DNA of 64,000 nt from JBCCGI01 sp039029355 (GCA_039029355.1 JBCCGI010000010.1:91112-155111), one strand, 5' to 3'; shown: positions 43,255 through 52,728, counted from the first letter of the stretch. Notes: a model not told the origin generated them from the sequence alone. Made by a program: numbers and translations.

Positions 43255-45819
43255 ATGCCGTTTCCTCAAGTCGGCCGGATCGTCTTGTGTCTGCTGCTGG
43301 TGGCTCCTAGCGCACCGCTTGCCCAGGGGCCGTGCGAAGATCCAGCCTCGATCGAGCCGCTCGGCGCGGGAAGTCCGGGCAGCGGCGGCATCCCGCTCCT
43401 GCAGGTGGCCGGAGCCCCTTTCCCGCACTTCCCGCTAGAGATCGTGGTCACGGGCGCGCAGCCGGAGGCCCATGGTTGCTTGCTCTTCGGCCCCGAGGAA
43501 TCGCCTCTGGAGCTCGTCGAATTCGGGATCACCTTCTATCCCGCGACACCACTCGCCATCGTCCCCTTCACAACGGACGCCGACGGCCAGTCGCCACCCG
43601 TCGTCCAAGAGGCGAGCCTGAGTCCCGGCCTTTGCGGCGTTCAGCTGACGGGTCAGGCCCTGGTGCTGGATGGCCAGGCCCAGGGGGGAGTCGCGTTCAC
43701 GAGAGCCGCGCGGGTGCGCTTCGGCGCTCCCGCGAGCCACCTTGCGCTGCCGGTTCCCGTAGTCGGCGGGATCGACGGAGCGGCGGGCTTCGATACGTCG
43801 GACTTCAACCAGGACGGCCTCGTCGACGTCGCGATCGCGGGGCGGTTCTCTGACTCGATCTTCGTCCTCGAGGGGAACGGCGACGGGACGTTGACGCGCC
43901 TCGCACCGACGTTGGTGGACGACGATCCGGTCGCCCTCGTCGCCGCCGACGTCGACGCCGATGGCTTCGCCGACGCCGTCGTCGTTCACCAAACACTGGC
44001 CCAGCTCACGTCCCTGACCGGCGACGGCACCGGGGCTCTGGTCCCGGGGAGCACCACGGCGACTGGTCCGGGGCCCTCCGAGCTCGCAGCCGGCGACTTC
44101 AACGTGGACGGAGAGGTCGACCTGGCGGTCCTCGGCAGCTCGGTGGAGGTCTTGCTCGGTGCGGGGAGTGGCTCGTTCACGCCCGTGGGACCCGCGCCCG
44201 CCCCGCTGCTGCCGAACGAGCTCGCGGTTGGAGAGCTCAACGGCGACGGCGTCCCTGACCTGGTCGTGACCGGCTTCGTTTTCTTCGACAACGTCACCGT
44301 GTCTCTCGGAGACGGAGGCGGAGCCTTCGTCCAGACGTCGACGCTGTCCGCCGGCACGGGTGTCCGCGACGTGGTGATCGTCGACCTGGACGACGACTCC
44401 GTCGCTGACCTGGCCCTTGCCGACTCCACCGCTGGCGTTGCCCTGACCTTTCTCGGCACCGGAGCCGGGACCTTCGCGAGCGCAGCGTCGGTCGCGGCGG
44501 CTCCCGGAGTCGACCAGGTGGCGGCAGCCGACCTGGACCTGGATGGCGCGGTGGACCTGGTCTTGGCGAACCAGGTCACCGACCGGCTGCTGGTTGCCCT
44601 CGGGGACGGCGCCGGCTCCTTCGTCGCGAACGGGGAGTTCGTCTCCGAGGGCGGCGATCTGCTGCTCGTGGACCTCGACCTCGACTCCCTGCCGGACGCC
44701 GTTCTCGCCGAAGGGGCCACTGACGACGTGTTCGTCCTTCTGGGCGCGAAGGATGGGCGGTTCGCAGCGGACTTGAGCTTTCCGTCGGGTGAGACCCCCG
44801 TCGATCTGGCGAGCGCGGACTTCGATCTGAACGGCGAGCCGGACCTGGTCACGGCGGACTTCAGTAGCGATACCCTCTCCGTTTTCCTGAACGCCGGCGG
44901 AGGGCAGTTTCTCCCGGCCATTGGCCTTCCCGTCGGCGACGGTCCGGGCGAGGTCGCCTGCGGGGACTTCGACGGCGACGGCCTGCCCGACCTCGCCACC
45001 AGCACGCCCCTCGTGCTGTCGTTCAACCAGATCGAGCTCCTTCTGGGGTCCGGGGACGGGTCGTTCGTTCCGAGCTCGGGACCGATCGTGAACGCCTCGA
45101 CCCGCGACATGCTCGCCGGGGACTTCGACGGGGATGGCTCGCTCGACCTGGCGGTCCTGGGGCCGAGCGGGATCGAGATTCTTCTCGGAGACGGTGGCGG
45201 CGGCTTTGCCGCGCTCGCATCCCAGCCCGTTGGATCCGGTCCCAGCGCGATGGTGACCGCCGACCTGAACCAGGACTCCGTTCCGGACCTAGCGGTCTCG
45301 AACGAGGGCTCGGCCGACGTGTCGGTTCTCTTCGGGATGGGCGACGGGACGTTCCTTCCGGCCGTCGCGCTTCCGGTCGGGGAAGGGCCGGAAGGGCTGG
45401 GCGTCGCCGACCTGAACGAGGATGGAATCCTCGATCTTGCTGTGGCGTGTTCGGCGGTCGACGAGGTCTCGATCCTGGAGGGCGCCGGTGGCGGAGCGTT
45501 CCTCCCGGCGTCCCAGCTGACCGTGGAATGCAGCGAGAACTCGCTTTCCTCGAGCTGCGGCCCGAGCGGGGTCGCGCTCGCCGACCTGAACGGCGATACC
45601 CACGTCGATCTCGCGGTGATCACCGGCGGTGGCGCGGACGTGGTGCTGTTCGTCGGTGCGGGCGATGGGAGCCTGTCGGCGGCGGGTGTCTTCGACTGCT
45701 TCGGCTCACCCCGCGCGGTCCTTTCGACGGATCTTGACGGCAACGGGATGGTGGACCTAGCGCTCGTGAACTCCCAAACCGACGTGCTGAGCATCAAGTT
45801 GAACGCCCTGCTGCACTGA
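43255..45819 (+). CDS. Secreted FG-GAP/VCBS-repeat protein
   Basis: An 854-residue exported protein starting MPFPQVGRIVLCLLLVAPSA. After an N-terminal region of about 170 residues it is built of roughly a dozen FG-GAP repeats with the calcium-binding-type pattern D-x-D/N-x-D-G-x-x-D-L/V, for example DFNQDGLVDVAIAG, DFNVDGEVDLAVLGS, ELNGDGVPDLVVTG, DLNQDSVPDLAVSN and DLNEDGILDLAVAC. Such repeats fold as integrin-like beta-propellers and mediate adhesion or ligand binding; the count suggests two propellers. The alternation of repeats with G-D-G-x-G/GAGGGAFLPA linkers is very regular. No catalytic domain is present. It stands alone, 190 bp after the preceding gene. Confidence 0.92.
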   Translation: MPFPQVGRIVLCLLLVAPSAPLAQGPCEDPASIEPLGAGSPGSGGIPLLQVAGAPFPHFPLEIVVTGAQPEAHGCLLFGPEESPLELVEFGITFYPATPLAIVPFTTDADGQSPPVVQEASLSPGLCGVQLTGQALVLDGQAQGGVAFTRAARVRFGAPASHLALPVPVVGGIDGAAGFDTSDFNQDGLVDVAIAGRFSDSIFVLEGNGDGTLTRLAPTLVDDDPVALVAADVDADGFADAVVVHQTLAQLTSLTGDGTGALVPGSTTATGPGPSELAAGDFNVDGEVDLAVLGSSVEVLLGAGSGSFTPVGPAPAPLLPNELAVGELNGDGVPDLVVTGFVFFDNVTVSLGDGGGAFVQTSTLSAGTGVRDVVIVDLDDDSVADLALADSTAGVALTFLGTGAGTFASAASVAAAPGVDQVAAADLDLDGAVDLVLANQVTDRLLVALGDGAGSFVANGEFVSEGGDLLLVDLDLDSLPDAVLAEGATDDVFVLLGAKDGRFAADLSFPSGETPVDLASADFDLNGEPDLVTADFSSDTLSVFLNAGGGQFLPAIGLPVGDGPGEVACGDFDGDGLPDLATSTPLVLSFNQIELLLGSGDGSFVPSSGPIVNASTRDMLAGDFDGDGSLDLAVLGPSGIEILLGDGGGGFAALASQPVGSGPSAMVTADLNQDSVPDLAVSNEGSADVSVLFGMGDGTFLPAVALPVGEGPEGLGVADLNEDGILDLAVACSAVDEVSILEGAGGGAFLPASQLTVECSENSLSSSCGPSGVALADLNGDTHVDLAVITGGGADVVLFVGAGDGSLSAAGVFDCFGSPRAVLSTDLDGNGMVDLALVNSQTDVLSIKLNALLH

Positions 45820-46043
45820 CGATAGAGAAGGCTCCCCACACTTGGTCGTGACCGTCGTGACGTCCTTGCGGGCAACTGCGGCCACAGTTCCGCGCTCTCG
45901 CGTCGTCACGTCTCGCTTCAGAAAGCGAGCGCCCGCGCCGATTCGCGGTCTGGAAAGCGCTTCGTGTTTATCCTACGTGAGGCGGAACCCAGCTCCCGGC
46001 GGGTCCGCCTCCCATCCGGCGCGGGACGACCACGACGTCCTTG

Positions 46044-46964
46044 ATGACCCACTTCCGGCCTCGGCCGCGGGTCGATCGGGCCATGGCACTCGGCTTGGCC
46101 ACGCTCGCCTCTGCGGCTTTCTCGATCTCGATTGCGAGCGATGCGCTCGCCGGCGCCCGCGCGGCGCCGGCTTCCGGTGAGCTGCTCGCTCGCTCCTCGC
46201 CCTGGACCGATCCCTCCGCGCTGACGCGCAATGCGGCGGTGCTCGCGGTCGGAGCGGGCGTGGCCGCGAGCTTCCTGCTCGCCCGGCGCCTGGGGGCTTC
46301 GCTCGGCGCCGCGGTGGGAGCGACGCTGCTGGCCGGCTCCGCGGCCGTGCCCTGGATTGCGTCGGCGGTGCCCGAGCTGCACGCGCTCCACTTCGGCTGC
46401 GTGGCCCTGACCGCGTTCGTGGCGAGCCGCGCCCCGCACCGCCGTGCGACCCCGGCGCTCGCGCTCTACGGGGGGCTCGCGGTGTTGCTCGTGCCCACGT
46501 GCCGCGGCGCCCTGGTGCTGGCGCCGGGGCTGGCGCTGCTGCTCCTTTGGGGGCGCACGAGGGGGGGGCCGCTGACGCCGCGCGGAGCGCTCGGGACCCT
46601 GGCCTTCGGGGCGGCGGCTTGCGTCGCCGGGCTTCTGGTCGCGCTCGCCGTCGGAGGCCCTTCGGCGCCGCTCGACGCGGTGTCGGCCGGCTCGGCGCTG
46701 CCCGCGCTGGTGCTCTTGCCGCTGGCGGTCGCGGGGCTCGCGGCGCGCCGCGACGACGCGCGCTTCGTGCTGCCGCTCGGTGCCCTGGTCGGCCCGCTCG
46801 CGCTGCTGCTCGCGTGGCCCGGAGCGTCGCATCCCGCCGCGCTCACGACCCTGCTGCCGTTCGCCGCGGCGTCGGCCGCCGCCGCCCTCGATCGCTGGCC
46901 GCGGGCCGTGGTGCCGCTCGCCACCGCAGCCGCGGTGATGCAGGTCGGCGTCGTCGCCGCGTAG
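46044..46964 (+). CDS. Polytopic membrane protein, short relative of the GT-C-like protein
   Basis: A protein of about 306 residues with seven or eight hydrophobic helices. The start is the ATG at 46044 (a TTG directly before it is also possible). The segment FLLARRLGASLGAAVGATLL...VPELHALHFGCVALTAFVAS parallels LLSAVGSAAGIALLAAAARR...SGELHAVQLAAFGLLAWILA of the 17549-19216 product, including the E-L-H-A motif after the fourth helix. It is only about half as long and lacks the first acidic loop and the soluble C-terminal part, so it may be a degenerate or specialised copy. Neighbouring genes give no clue to its role. Confidence 0.65.
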   Translation: MTHFRPRPRVDRAMALGLATLASAAFSISIASDALAGARAAPASGELLARSSPWTDPSALTRNAAVLAVGAGVAASFLLARRLGASLGAAVGATLLAGSAAVPWIASAVPELHALHFGCVALTAFVASRAPHRRATPALALYGGLAVLLVPTCRGALVLAPGLALLLLWGRTRGGPLTPRGALGTLAFGAAACVAGLLVALAVGGPSAPLDAVSAGSALPALVLLPLAVAGLAARRDDARFVLPLGALVGPLALLLAWPGASHPAALTTLLPFAAASAAAALDRWPRAVVPLATAAAVMQVGVVAA

Positions 46965-47154
46965 CCGGTAGACAAGAGCAACGCAGGTTGCAATCGCGTG
47001 ACACGCGCGTCTTTCTATTTATCGGCGGGGACCCGTGCGCCGTCACCCGGCGGTAACGGATCCCGTTCCGTATTGCGCGGCCGCCGGGCGCGGGTAGCGT
47101 TCGGTCCGGAGACGCGCGCTGGACGCCGCGTCCGGAGGAAGAGCGAAACACGCG

Positions 47155-48228
47155 ATGAAATACATTCCCCTGCAGATCCTCGGCGGAGCCCTGCTCGCCG
47201 TGGCTGGACTTGTCGGCTACACCCTGTGGAAGAGCGATTCCTGGGGGCTAGTCGACATTCCCCCGTCGCACGTGGCGGTGAAGATCGACTACCCGTCGGG
47301 CCAGCTACGCGTGGTCGAGGGGCCGGGCTACTGCGTCTACGTGCCGTTCTTTCAGGAGGTCAGGCTGCTGGATCGCAGGCCCCAGGCCTTCCGCATGGAG
47401 GGTGAGGCCGACCAGGGCGCGAACCACGTCAAGTACCTGACCGTGCGGGCGCGTGACGGCTCCAACTTTTGGTTCGACTCGATGGAGATCCTCTACCAGA
47501 TCCTGCCCAGCCAGGGGGCGGCGATCCTGACGGACTCCGGCGGAGGCGACGCGTTCCGCGACTGGATGTGCACCTACGCGCGGTCGGTCCTGCGCGACGA
47601 GTTCGGCCGCTACAACGCCCAGGACGTCGCCAACCTGACCGAGTCGCAGTCGGCCAAGGTTGAGGGGCGCCGGCGTCTGAACGAGTATCTCGCCGCCCAC
47701 GGCGTCGAGGTCGTGCAGGTCACGACGCCCAAGCCGAAGTTCGACCGCAACTACGAGAAGGCGATCTACGAGCGCAAGATCGCCAACCAGGAGGTCGAGA
47801 AGCTGGGCGCGCAGATCGAGCAGCTGCGCGAGCAGCGCGGGCAGCGGCTCGCGAAGCTGCGCAAGGAGAACGACCTCGCGCTCGAGGATCTGCGCGGCAC
47901 GCTCGAGCAAGACCGGCTCCAGGCCGAGCAGCAGGAGATCCAGCTTCGCGGCCAGGCCGACGTCTACGCGCTGACGCGCGGCCAGGAGGGCGAGACGCGC
48001 CGCGCCGAGCTGCTGGCCGAGGCGGCCGGGCTGCGTGAGCGCAATGGGCGCGAGGCCGAGGCGCTGGCGGCGACCATCGCAGCGATCGAGGCGGGCGGCG
48101 AGCTCGCCGTCCGGGCGGCGCTCGTGCAGCAGCTCGGCGACGTGCACTTCCGCGTGATGACGCAGGGCGACGAGCGGCTGGCGCGCACGGCCTCGGACGC
48201 GTCCGCAACCTCGGGGAAAGGACTCTAG
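47155..48228 (+). CDS. SPFH/band-7 domain protein, first of the SPFH cassette
   Basis: A 357-residue membrane-anchored protein. One N-terminal helix (LQILGGALLAVAGLVGYTLW) is followed by an SPFH domain at about 35-205 (VDIPPSHVAVKIDYPSGQLR, GPGYCVYVPFFQEVRLLDRR, YLTVRARDGSNFWFDSMEIL, RSVLRDEFGRYNAQDVANLT). A long charged coiled coil comes next (EKAIYERKIANQEVEKLGAQ and on to about 310). SPFH proteins such as flotillin, HflK/C and prohibitin form large ring or cage assemblies on membranes. The C-terminal tail is short and polar. It is followed after 2 bp by a second SPFH gene and then a small membrane protein gene, indicating a hetero-oligomeric complex. Confidence 0.88.
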   Translation: MKYIPLQILGGALLAVAGLVGYTLWKSDSWGLVDIPPSHVAVKIDYPSGQLRVVEGPGYCVYVPFFQEVRLLDRRPQAFRMEGEADQGANHVKYLTVRARDGSNFWFDSMEILYQILPSQGAAILTDSGGGDAFRDWMCTYARSVLRDEFGRYNAQDVANLTESQSAKVEGRRRLNEYLAAHGVEVVQVTTPKPKFDRNYEKAIYERKIANQEVEKLGAQIEQLREQRGQRLAKLRKENDLALEDLRGTLEQDRLQAEQQEIQLRGQADVYALTRGQEGETRRAELLAEAAGLRERNGREAEALAATIAAIEAGGELAVRAALVQQLGDVHFRVMTQGDERLARTASDASATSGKGL

Positions 48229-48230
48229 CC

Positions 48231-49283
48231 ATGACCGCGCTCTCTCGAACCCTGGGCTTCGCGGCCTTCTTCGCGCTCGCCGGTCTCGGCGGCGCCAAGG
48301 CGACCATCCGGATCTCGCCCGAGACGATCGGCGTGCGCGCGTCGAAGTGGGGCGGCGGCATCGAGCCGCGCGACTTCGGCTGCGGCATGTACCTGGCGCT
48401 GCCGGGCCGGCACGACTGGTACCTGCTCGAGGCGGGCTCGCAGACGCTGGACTTCGGCCCGAACCCGGCTCACGGCGAACGGGCGAGCCTCGAGATCCGC
48501 ACGCTCGACAACAACACCGTCAAGGTCGAGGCCACGGTGACGTTCCGCATCCGCCCCGGCGAAGGGCACAGCATCCTGCGCGAGGGCCTCGAGACCGAAT
48601 ACAAGAGCCGCGCGGCCTCGACGGTCGAGGACGTGCTGCGCGCCGAGCTGCGCAACCTCTCCTCGGAGGACTGGTTCGACACCGACCGCCGCCGCACCGA
48701 GGTCGCGCGCATCGAGCCGCTGATCGAGTCCGCCTTCGCGGAGCTACACCTGGAGCTCGGCCACGTGCTGATCCACAACAGCTCGTTCCCGGCCGCCTTC
48801 GAGGAGAAGCTGCAGGAGAAGCAGGTGTACAACCAGCTCGCGCTGCTCGAGAACGCCAAGCGCGGCGTCCAGGATGCCGAGGCCGAGGCGGGCATGATCT
48901 CGATGGAGACCGAGTCCGCCGAGAAGCGCGACAAGGCCGAGGCCGGCAAGCTCCTGCAGGAGGCCAAGTCGACGGCCGGCCTCGCCATCTCGGAGATCGT
49001 CGCGCGCGCCAAGCGCTACGACGGCGAGACGCGCGCGCAGGCCGACCTCGAGTACGAGCGCCTCGTCGTCGAGGGCCAGTCCGAGCTCGACCGTGCGAAG
49101 GCCGAGGGCGAGCGCCTGCGCCTGGAGGCCCTCGCGACGCCGGGCGGCCGCGTGTACCTCGCGCGCGAGGCCGCGCGCAACCTGAACATCGACAGCGTGG
49201 AGCTCGACGCGTCCGACCCGCGGATGCCGCTCCTGCTCGACCTGGACCAGCTCAGCGACCTTCTGATCGGAGACACCGAATGA
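48231..49283 (+). CDS. SPFH/band-7 domain protein, second of the cassette
   Basis: A 350-residue protein with an N-terminal helix (LGFAAFFALAGLGG) and an SPFH domain at about 25-200: IRISPETIGVRASKWGGGIE, FGCGMYLALPGRHDWYLLEA, LDNNTVKVEATVTFRIRPGE and VEDVLRAELRNLSSEDWFDT. The coiled-coil region FEEKLQEKQVYNQLALLENA to about residue 300 is typical of HflK/prohibitin-like partners. The C-terminus (LLLDLDQLSDLLIGDTE) is acidic. It begins 2 bp after the first SPFH gene and overlaps the next start as ATGA. The two SPFH proteins are clearly different in sequence, which fits alternating subunits of a ring like HflK/HflC. Confidence 0.88.
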   Translation: MTALSRTLGFAAFFALAGLGGAKATIRISPETIGVRASKWGGGIEPRDFGCGMYLALPGRHDWYLLEAGSQTLDFGPNPAHGERASLEIRTLDNNTVKVEATVTFRIRPGEGHSILREGLETEYKSRAASTVEDVLRAELRNLSSEDWFDTDRRRTEVARIEPLIESAFAELHLELGHVLIHNSSFPAAFEEKLQEKQVYNQLALLENAKRGVQDAEAEAGMISMETESAEKRDKAEAGKLLQEAKSTAGLAISEIVARAKRYDGETRAQADLEYERLVVEGQSELDRAKAEGERLRLEALATPGGRVYLAREAARNLNIDSVELDASDPRMPLLLDLDQLSDLLIGDTE

Positions 49284-49591
49284 TCGCCTCGCTTTGGCAG
49301 TGGCTTCTGGCCCTCGACCTCAAGTGGAAGCTCGGCCTCGGCGCGCTGGGCCTGTATCTCTTCTCCCCTTCGTTGGGAGGCGCGAACCTGCCCGGCGACA
49401 TCGAGGAAGGCGTCCGGCTCGCCGGCCTGCAGCTGCAGGGCGAGAAGCCGCTCTACCAAGAAGGCGGCATCGAGGTGCTCGAGGTCGAAGGCACCTGGGT
49501 GAAGGTCCGCCTCGGCGAGAACGAAGCAACCGACCGCTGGTTCAACTTCGAATACGTCGCCGGGTATATGCCCGCGTCCGACAAGGACTAA
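49280..49591 (+). CDS. Small membrane protein of the SPFH cassette
   Basis: A 103-residue protein whose ATG overlaps the preceding stop (ATGA), so it is translationally coupled to the SPFH pair. One hydrophobic helix (LKWKLGLGALGLYLF, about 12-28) is followed by a soluble region with beta character (GIEVLEVEGTWVKVRLGENE, RWFNFEYVAGYMP). SPFH operons often encode an NfeD partner with a membrane helix and an OB-fold; this protein is in that position and has a comparable layout, but I see no NfeD sequence signature. It may be a novel partner of the SPFH complex. Confidence 0.72.
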   Translation: MIASLWQWLLALDLKWKLGLGALGLYLFSPSLGGANLPGDIEEGVRLAGLQLQGEKPLYQEGGIEVLEVEGTWVKVRLGENEATDRWFNFEYVAGYMPASDKD

Positions 49592-49787
49592 CGCGCGTCG
49601 GAAACGCCGGCGGGAACCGCCCGCCGGCCCAGCCCGTTGTAGTGCCTGTTCGAGACAGCCGCGCCTGAGCGCGCGGCGCGCGGTCCGGAGGGTCCGGAGC
49701 CGCGTATCTTTTTCGGCAGGGTTCACTCCACGGGCGCCCCCGGAGTGCCTTCCCACTTCCGGCCTGACCGAGGCCGAGGACGAAGGC

Positions 49788-51350
49788 ATGCAGGGTTCGA
49801 AACAGCCGAGAGACCTCGTGATCGAGAGCTCTCTCCCCAAGCCGTGGGAGGTCGAGGCGACCTTCCACGACACGCTCTACGACTGGATGTCGCGGGCTCC
49901 TTGGCTCGCGATCTCCGGGGCGGCGCACCTCTTGGTGTTCTTCCTGCTCATGGCCATCCCGTGGGACATGCTGCGGGAGCGTCCCGAGCAGGTGCTACAG
50001 GCAACCATTCTCGAGCCCGAGGACGATCCCTTCGAGGAGGAGGAGCCCGAAGAGCCCGAGGAGATCGAGGACCTCGAGCCGGTCGAGGAGCCCGAGCTCC
50101 AGGACGAGACGCTCGAGCCGGTCGAGGAGCCCACCGAAGAGCCCGACAACCAGCTCGCCGAGGGCGACCCGACCGACCTCTTCTCGACCGACTTCGACGC
50201 CGCCGAGTCCTGGAACGACGTGCTTGGCATCGGCGGGGGCGGTCCGCCCGGGAAGTTCGGCGCGCGCGGCTTCGGCCGCGGCCGGCCCAAGGACGGCGGC
50301 TTCACCGAGCCGGTGATCCAGGCCGGGCTCCAGTGGCTCGCCGCGCACCAGGCCGAGGACGGCTCGTGGGACTGCGACGGCTTCAGCGCGAGCTGCGGCG
50401 AGATCGGCTCGGGCACGTGCGAGGGGCACGGCTACGCCACGCACGACGTCGGCGTGACCGGGTTGGCGCTGCTGGCCTTCCTCGGGATGGGGCACAACAC
50501 CGACGAGGGCGCCTTCCGCGAGGTCGTGGCGGACGGCATCCGCTGGCTGCGCGACCAGCAGGACGAGAGCGGCCGCATCGGGCCGCGCGCCAGCGACGAC
50601 TTCCTGTACGACCACGCGCTCGCGACGCTCGCGCTCTGCGAGAACTACTACTTCACCAAGAGCCCGATGCAGAAGCGGGCGACGCAGGAGGCGGTGTGGT
50701 ACCTGGGCCGCACGCGCAACGACTACGGCGCCTGGCGCTACGACGACCCGCCGGTCGGCGACAACGATACGTCGGTCACCGGCTGGGCGCTGTTTGCGCT
50801 GGCGGCGGCCAAGGACGCGGGGCTCATGGTCGACGAGGCCGCCTTCGTCGACGGGCTGGCGTGGATCGACGAGGTGACCGACCCCGCCACGGGGCGCGTC
50901 GGCTACGACTCGTTCGGCTCGCTCTCGTCACGCAACCCCGCCAACGAGCACTTCCCGCGCGAGAAGGGCGAGGCGATGACGGCCGTCGGGCTCCTGTGCC
51001 GGATCTTCCTCGGGCAGACGCCTGAGGACCAGCCGATCCTGACGAAGCACGCCGACCTGCTCCGCCGCATGCCGCCGGTCTGGGACCCCGAGGGCTTCGG
51101 CTGCGACATGTACTACTGGTACTACGGCACCTACGCGATGTTCCAGCTCGGAGGCTCGCACTGGAAGGCGTGGCGCCCGGCGCTGAAGAAGGTGCTCGAG
51201 GAGAGCCAGAGGACCGACGGCGACGCCGCCGGCTCGTGGGACCCCATCGGTCCCTGGGGCCACAGCGGCGGGCGCGTCTATTCCACGGCGATCATGACTC
51301 TGGCCGCCGAGGTGTACTTCCGCTACGCGCCGCTGCTCGGCGCGCGCTAA
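49788..51350 (+). CDS. Membrane-anchored alpha/alpha-toroid (squalene-cyclase-like) protein with TonB-like N-terminus
   Basis: A 520-residue protein. A membrane helix at about 36-58 (APWLAISGAAHLLVFFLLMA) is followed by a very acidic Glu/Pro stretch at 76-123 and a Gly-rich linker (GIGGGGPPGKFGARGFGRGR), a plan resembling TonB-type anchors. Residues about 170-520 form an alpha/alpha-toroid with repeated Q-W-L/G-W signatures: AGLQWLAAHQAEDGSWDCDG, ADGIRWLRDQQDESGRIGPR and PPVGDNDTSVTGWALFALAA. This is the prenyltransferase/squalene-oxidase repeat. The DxDD motif of class II cyclases is not evident, so cyclase activity is doubtful. Cys pairs (WDCDGFSASCGE) are unusual. It lies 196 bp after the SPFH cassette and before a paralogous lipoprotein. 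Confidence 0.85.
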   Translation: MQGSKQPRDLVIESSLPKPWEVEATFHDTLYDWMSRAPWLAISGAAHLLVFFLLMAIPWDMLRERPEQVLQATILEPEDDPFEEEEPEEPEEIEDLEPVEEPELQDETLEPVEEPTEEPDNQLAEGDPTDLFSTDFDAAESWNDVLGIGGGGPPGKFGARGFGRGRPKDGGFTEPVIQAGLQWLAAHQAEDGSWDCDGFSASCGEIGSGTCEGHGYATHDVGVTGLALLAFLGMGHNTDEGAFREVVADGIRWLRDQQDESGRIGPRASDDFLYDHALATLALCENYYFTKSPMQKRATQEAVWYLGRTRNDYGAWRYDDPPVGDNDTSVTGWALFALAAAKDAGLMVDEAAFVDGLAWIDEVTDPATGRVGYDSFGSLSSRNPANEHFPREKGEAMTAVGLLCRIFLGQTPEDQPILTKHADLLRRMPPVWDPEGFGCDMYYWYYGTYAMFQLGGSHWKAWRPALKKVLEESQRTDGDAAGSWDPIGPWGHSGGRVYSTAIMTLAAEVYFRYAPLLGAR

Positions 51351-51376
51351 CCCAATCGAGATCGAGAGACCGAACG

Positions 51377-52570
51377 ATGAGACGAGAGCGAACGATCCTG
51401 CTCCTCGCCGCGGCGTGTGCCTCGGCCTGCATCACCGTCGTCGTGCCGCCGGCCGAGCCCGCGGAACCCGCGCCGGCGGCCGTCGCCGCGGCGGCCCGCC
51501 CCGCGCCGCAGCCGGCGCCGGAGGCCGAGCTCGTAGCCGACGCCCTCCAGGCGGAGCAGGAGCCCGAGGCGCTCCCCGCGCCGTCCGCGCCGGTGCCGAG
51601 CGACTCCGCGTCGCGCGCGGCGCTCGACGCCGCCCACCGCTGGCTGCTCGCGCGCCAGCAGCCCGACGGCTCGTGGAGCGAGCCGAGTCAGCCGGGCCAC
51701 GACGTCGGCGTCACGGGCCTCGCGATCCTCTCGCTGAGCGCGAGCGAGGCCACGCGCGACGCCGCCGCGGCCGGCGCGCGTTGGCTGATCGCGCAGCAGG
51801 ACGCGGACTCCGGCCGCATCGGACCCGCGGCGACCCACGAGTTCATGTACGGCCACGGCATCGCCACGCTCGCGCTACTGCGCGTGCTTGGCGGCTCTCC
51901 CGCGCCCGAGGTGCGCGCGCCGATCCAGGCCGCCGTCAATTACGTGCTGCGGGCGCGCAACCCCTACGCGGCGTGGCGCTACGACGTGCCGCCGGTCGGC
52001 GACAACGATACGTCGGTCACCGGCTGGATGTTGGCCGCGCTGGCGGCGGCCCGGGACGCTGGATTCCCGATCGACGAGCACGCCCTCGAAGGGGGCGTGA
52101 GCTGGATCGAGGAGGTCACGGACTCCGCCTCGGGCCGGATCGGCTACGACTCGGTCGGGTCGCTTTCGTCGCGGACGCTCGCCAACCAGCGCTACCCGCG
52201 TGAAGGAGGCGAGGCGATGACCGCCATCGGCCTCGCGAGCCGCATCCGCATCGATGGGCGCGAGGACCAGGCCGAGCTGCTCGACCGCCACGCGCGCAGG
52301 CTGCGCCGGGCGCTGCCCGCCTGGGATCCCGAGGGCTTCGGCGTCGACATGTATTACTGGTTCCACGGCACCCGCGCGATGAAGGCCATGGGAGGCGCCG
52401 ACTGGGACGTCTGGCGCGCCGCGACCCTGGCCGCCGTGGTGCCGTCCCAGAGCTCCGGCGGCGACCTGGCGGGCTCCTGGGACCCGATCGGGCCCTGGGG
52501 CTACGTCGGGGGGCGTGTCTACGCCACAGCGCTGCTCGCGAGCGTGCTCTCGGAGTGCCTCGAGGGCTAG
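51377..52570 (+). CDS. Lipoprotein with alpha/alpha-toroid domain, paralogue of the preceding gene
   Basis: A 397-residue protein. The ATG at 51377 begins MRRERTILLLAAACASAC, a signal sequence ending in a lipobox (ASAC), followed by an Ala/Pro/Glu-rich tether to about residue 80. The toroid domain repeats the neighbour's signatures: DAAHRWLLARQQPDGSWSEP, GARWLIAQQDADSGRIGPAA, PPVGDNDTSVTGWMLAALAA, SWDPIGPWGYVGGRVYATAL. It follows the neighbour by 26 bp, so the pair arose by tandem duplication with different anchors: inner-membrane helix versus lipid. The domain is shorter than in the neighbour, lacking the Cys-rich insertion. No DxDD is visible. Both products probably act outside the cytoplasmic membrane, perhaps as partners. 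Confidence 0.85.
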   Translation: MRRERTILLLAAACASACITVVVPPAEPAEPAPAAVAAAARPAPQPAPEAELVADALQAEQEPEALPAPSAPVPSDSASRAALDAAHRWLLARQQPDGSWSEPSQPGHDVGVTGLAILSLSASEATRDAAAAGARWLIAQQDADSGRIGPAATHEFMYGHGIATLALLRVLGGSPAPEVRAPIQAAVNYVLRARNPYAAWRYDVPPVGDNDTSVTGWMLAALAAARDAGFPIDEHALEGGVSWIEEVTDSASGRIGYDSVGSLSSRTLANQRYPREGGEAMTAIGLASRIRIDGREDQAELLDRHARRLRRALPAWDPEGFGVDMYYWFHGTRAMKAMGGADWDVWRAATLAAVVPSQSSGGDLAGSWDPIGPWGYVGGRVYATALLASVLSECLEG

Positions 52571-52728
52571 GAGCGGTCCCTAAACAGAGGACGCAGGAGG
52601 GCGATCCGGGTCCCGGCTCCGGGTCTGGGCGGGTTTAAGGATAAAATCGGGCTCCAACCACGCGGAGCCCCCGGGCGGCACCACGGCAGGACCGCCGCCC
52701 GCTTTCCCCGCGTCCGACCCCCCCGTTC

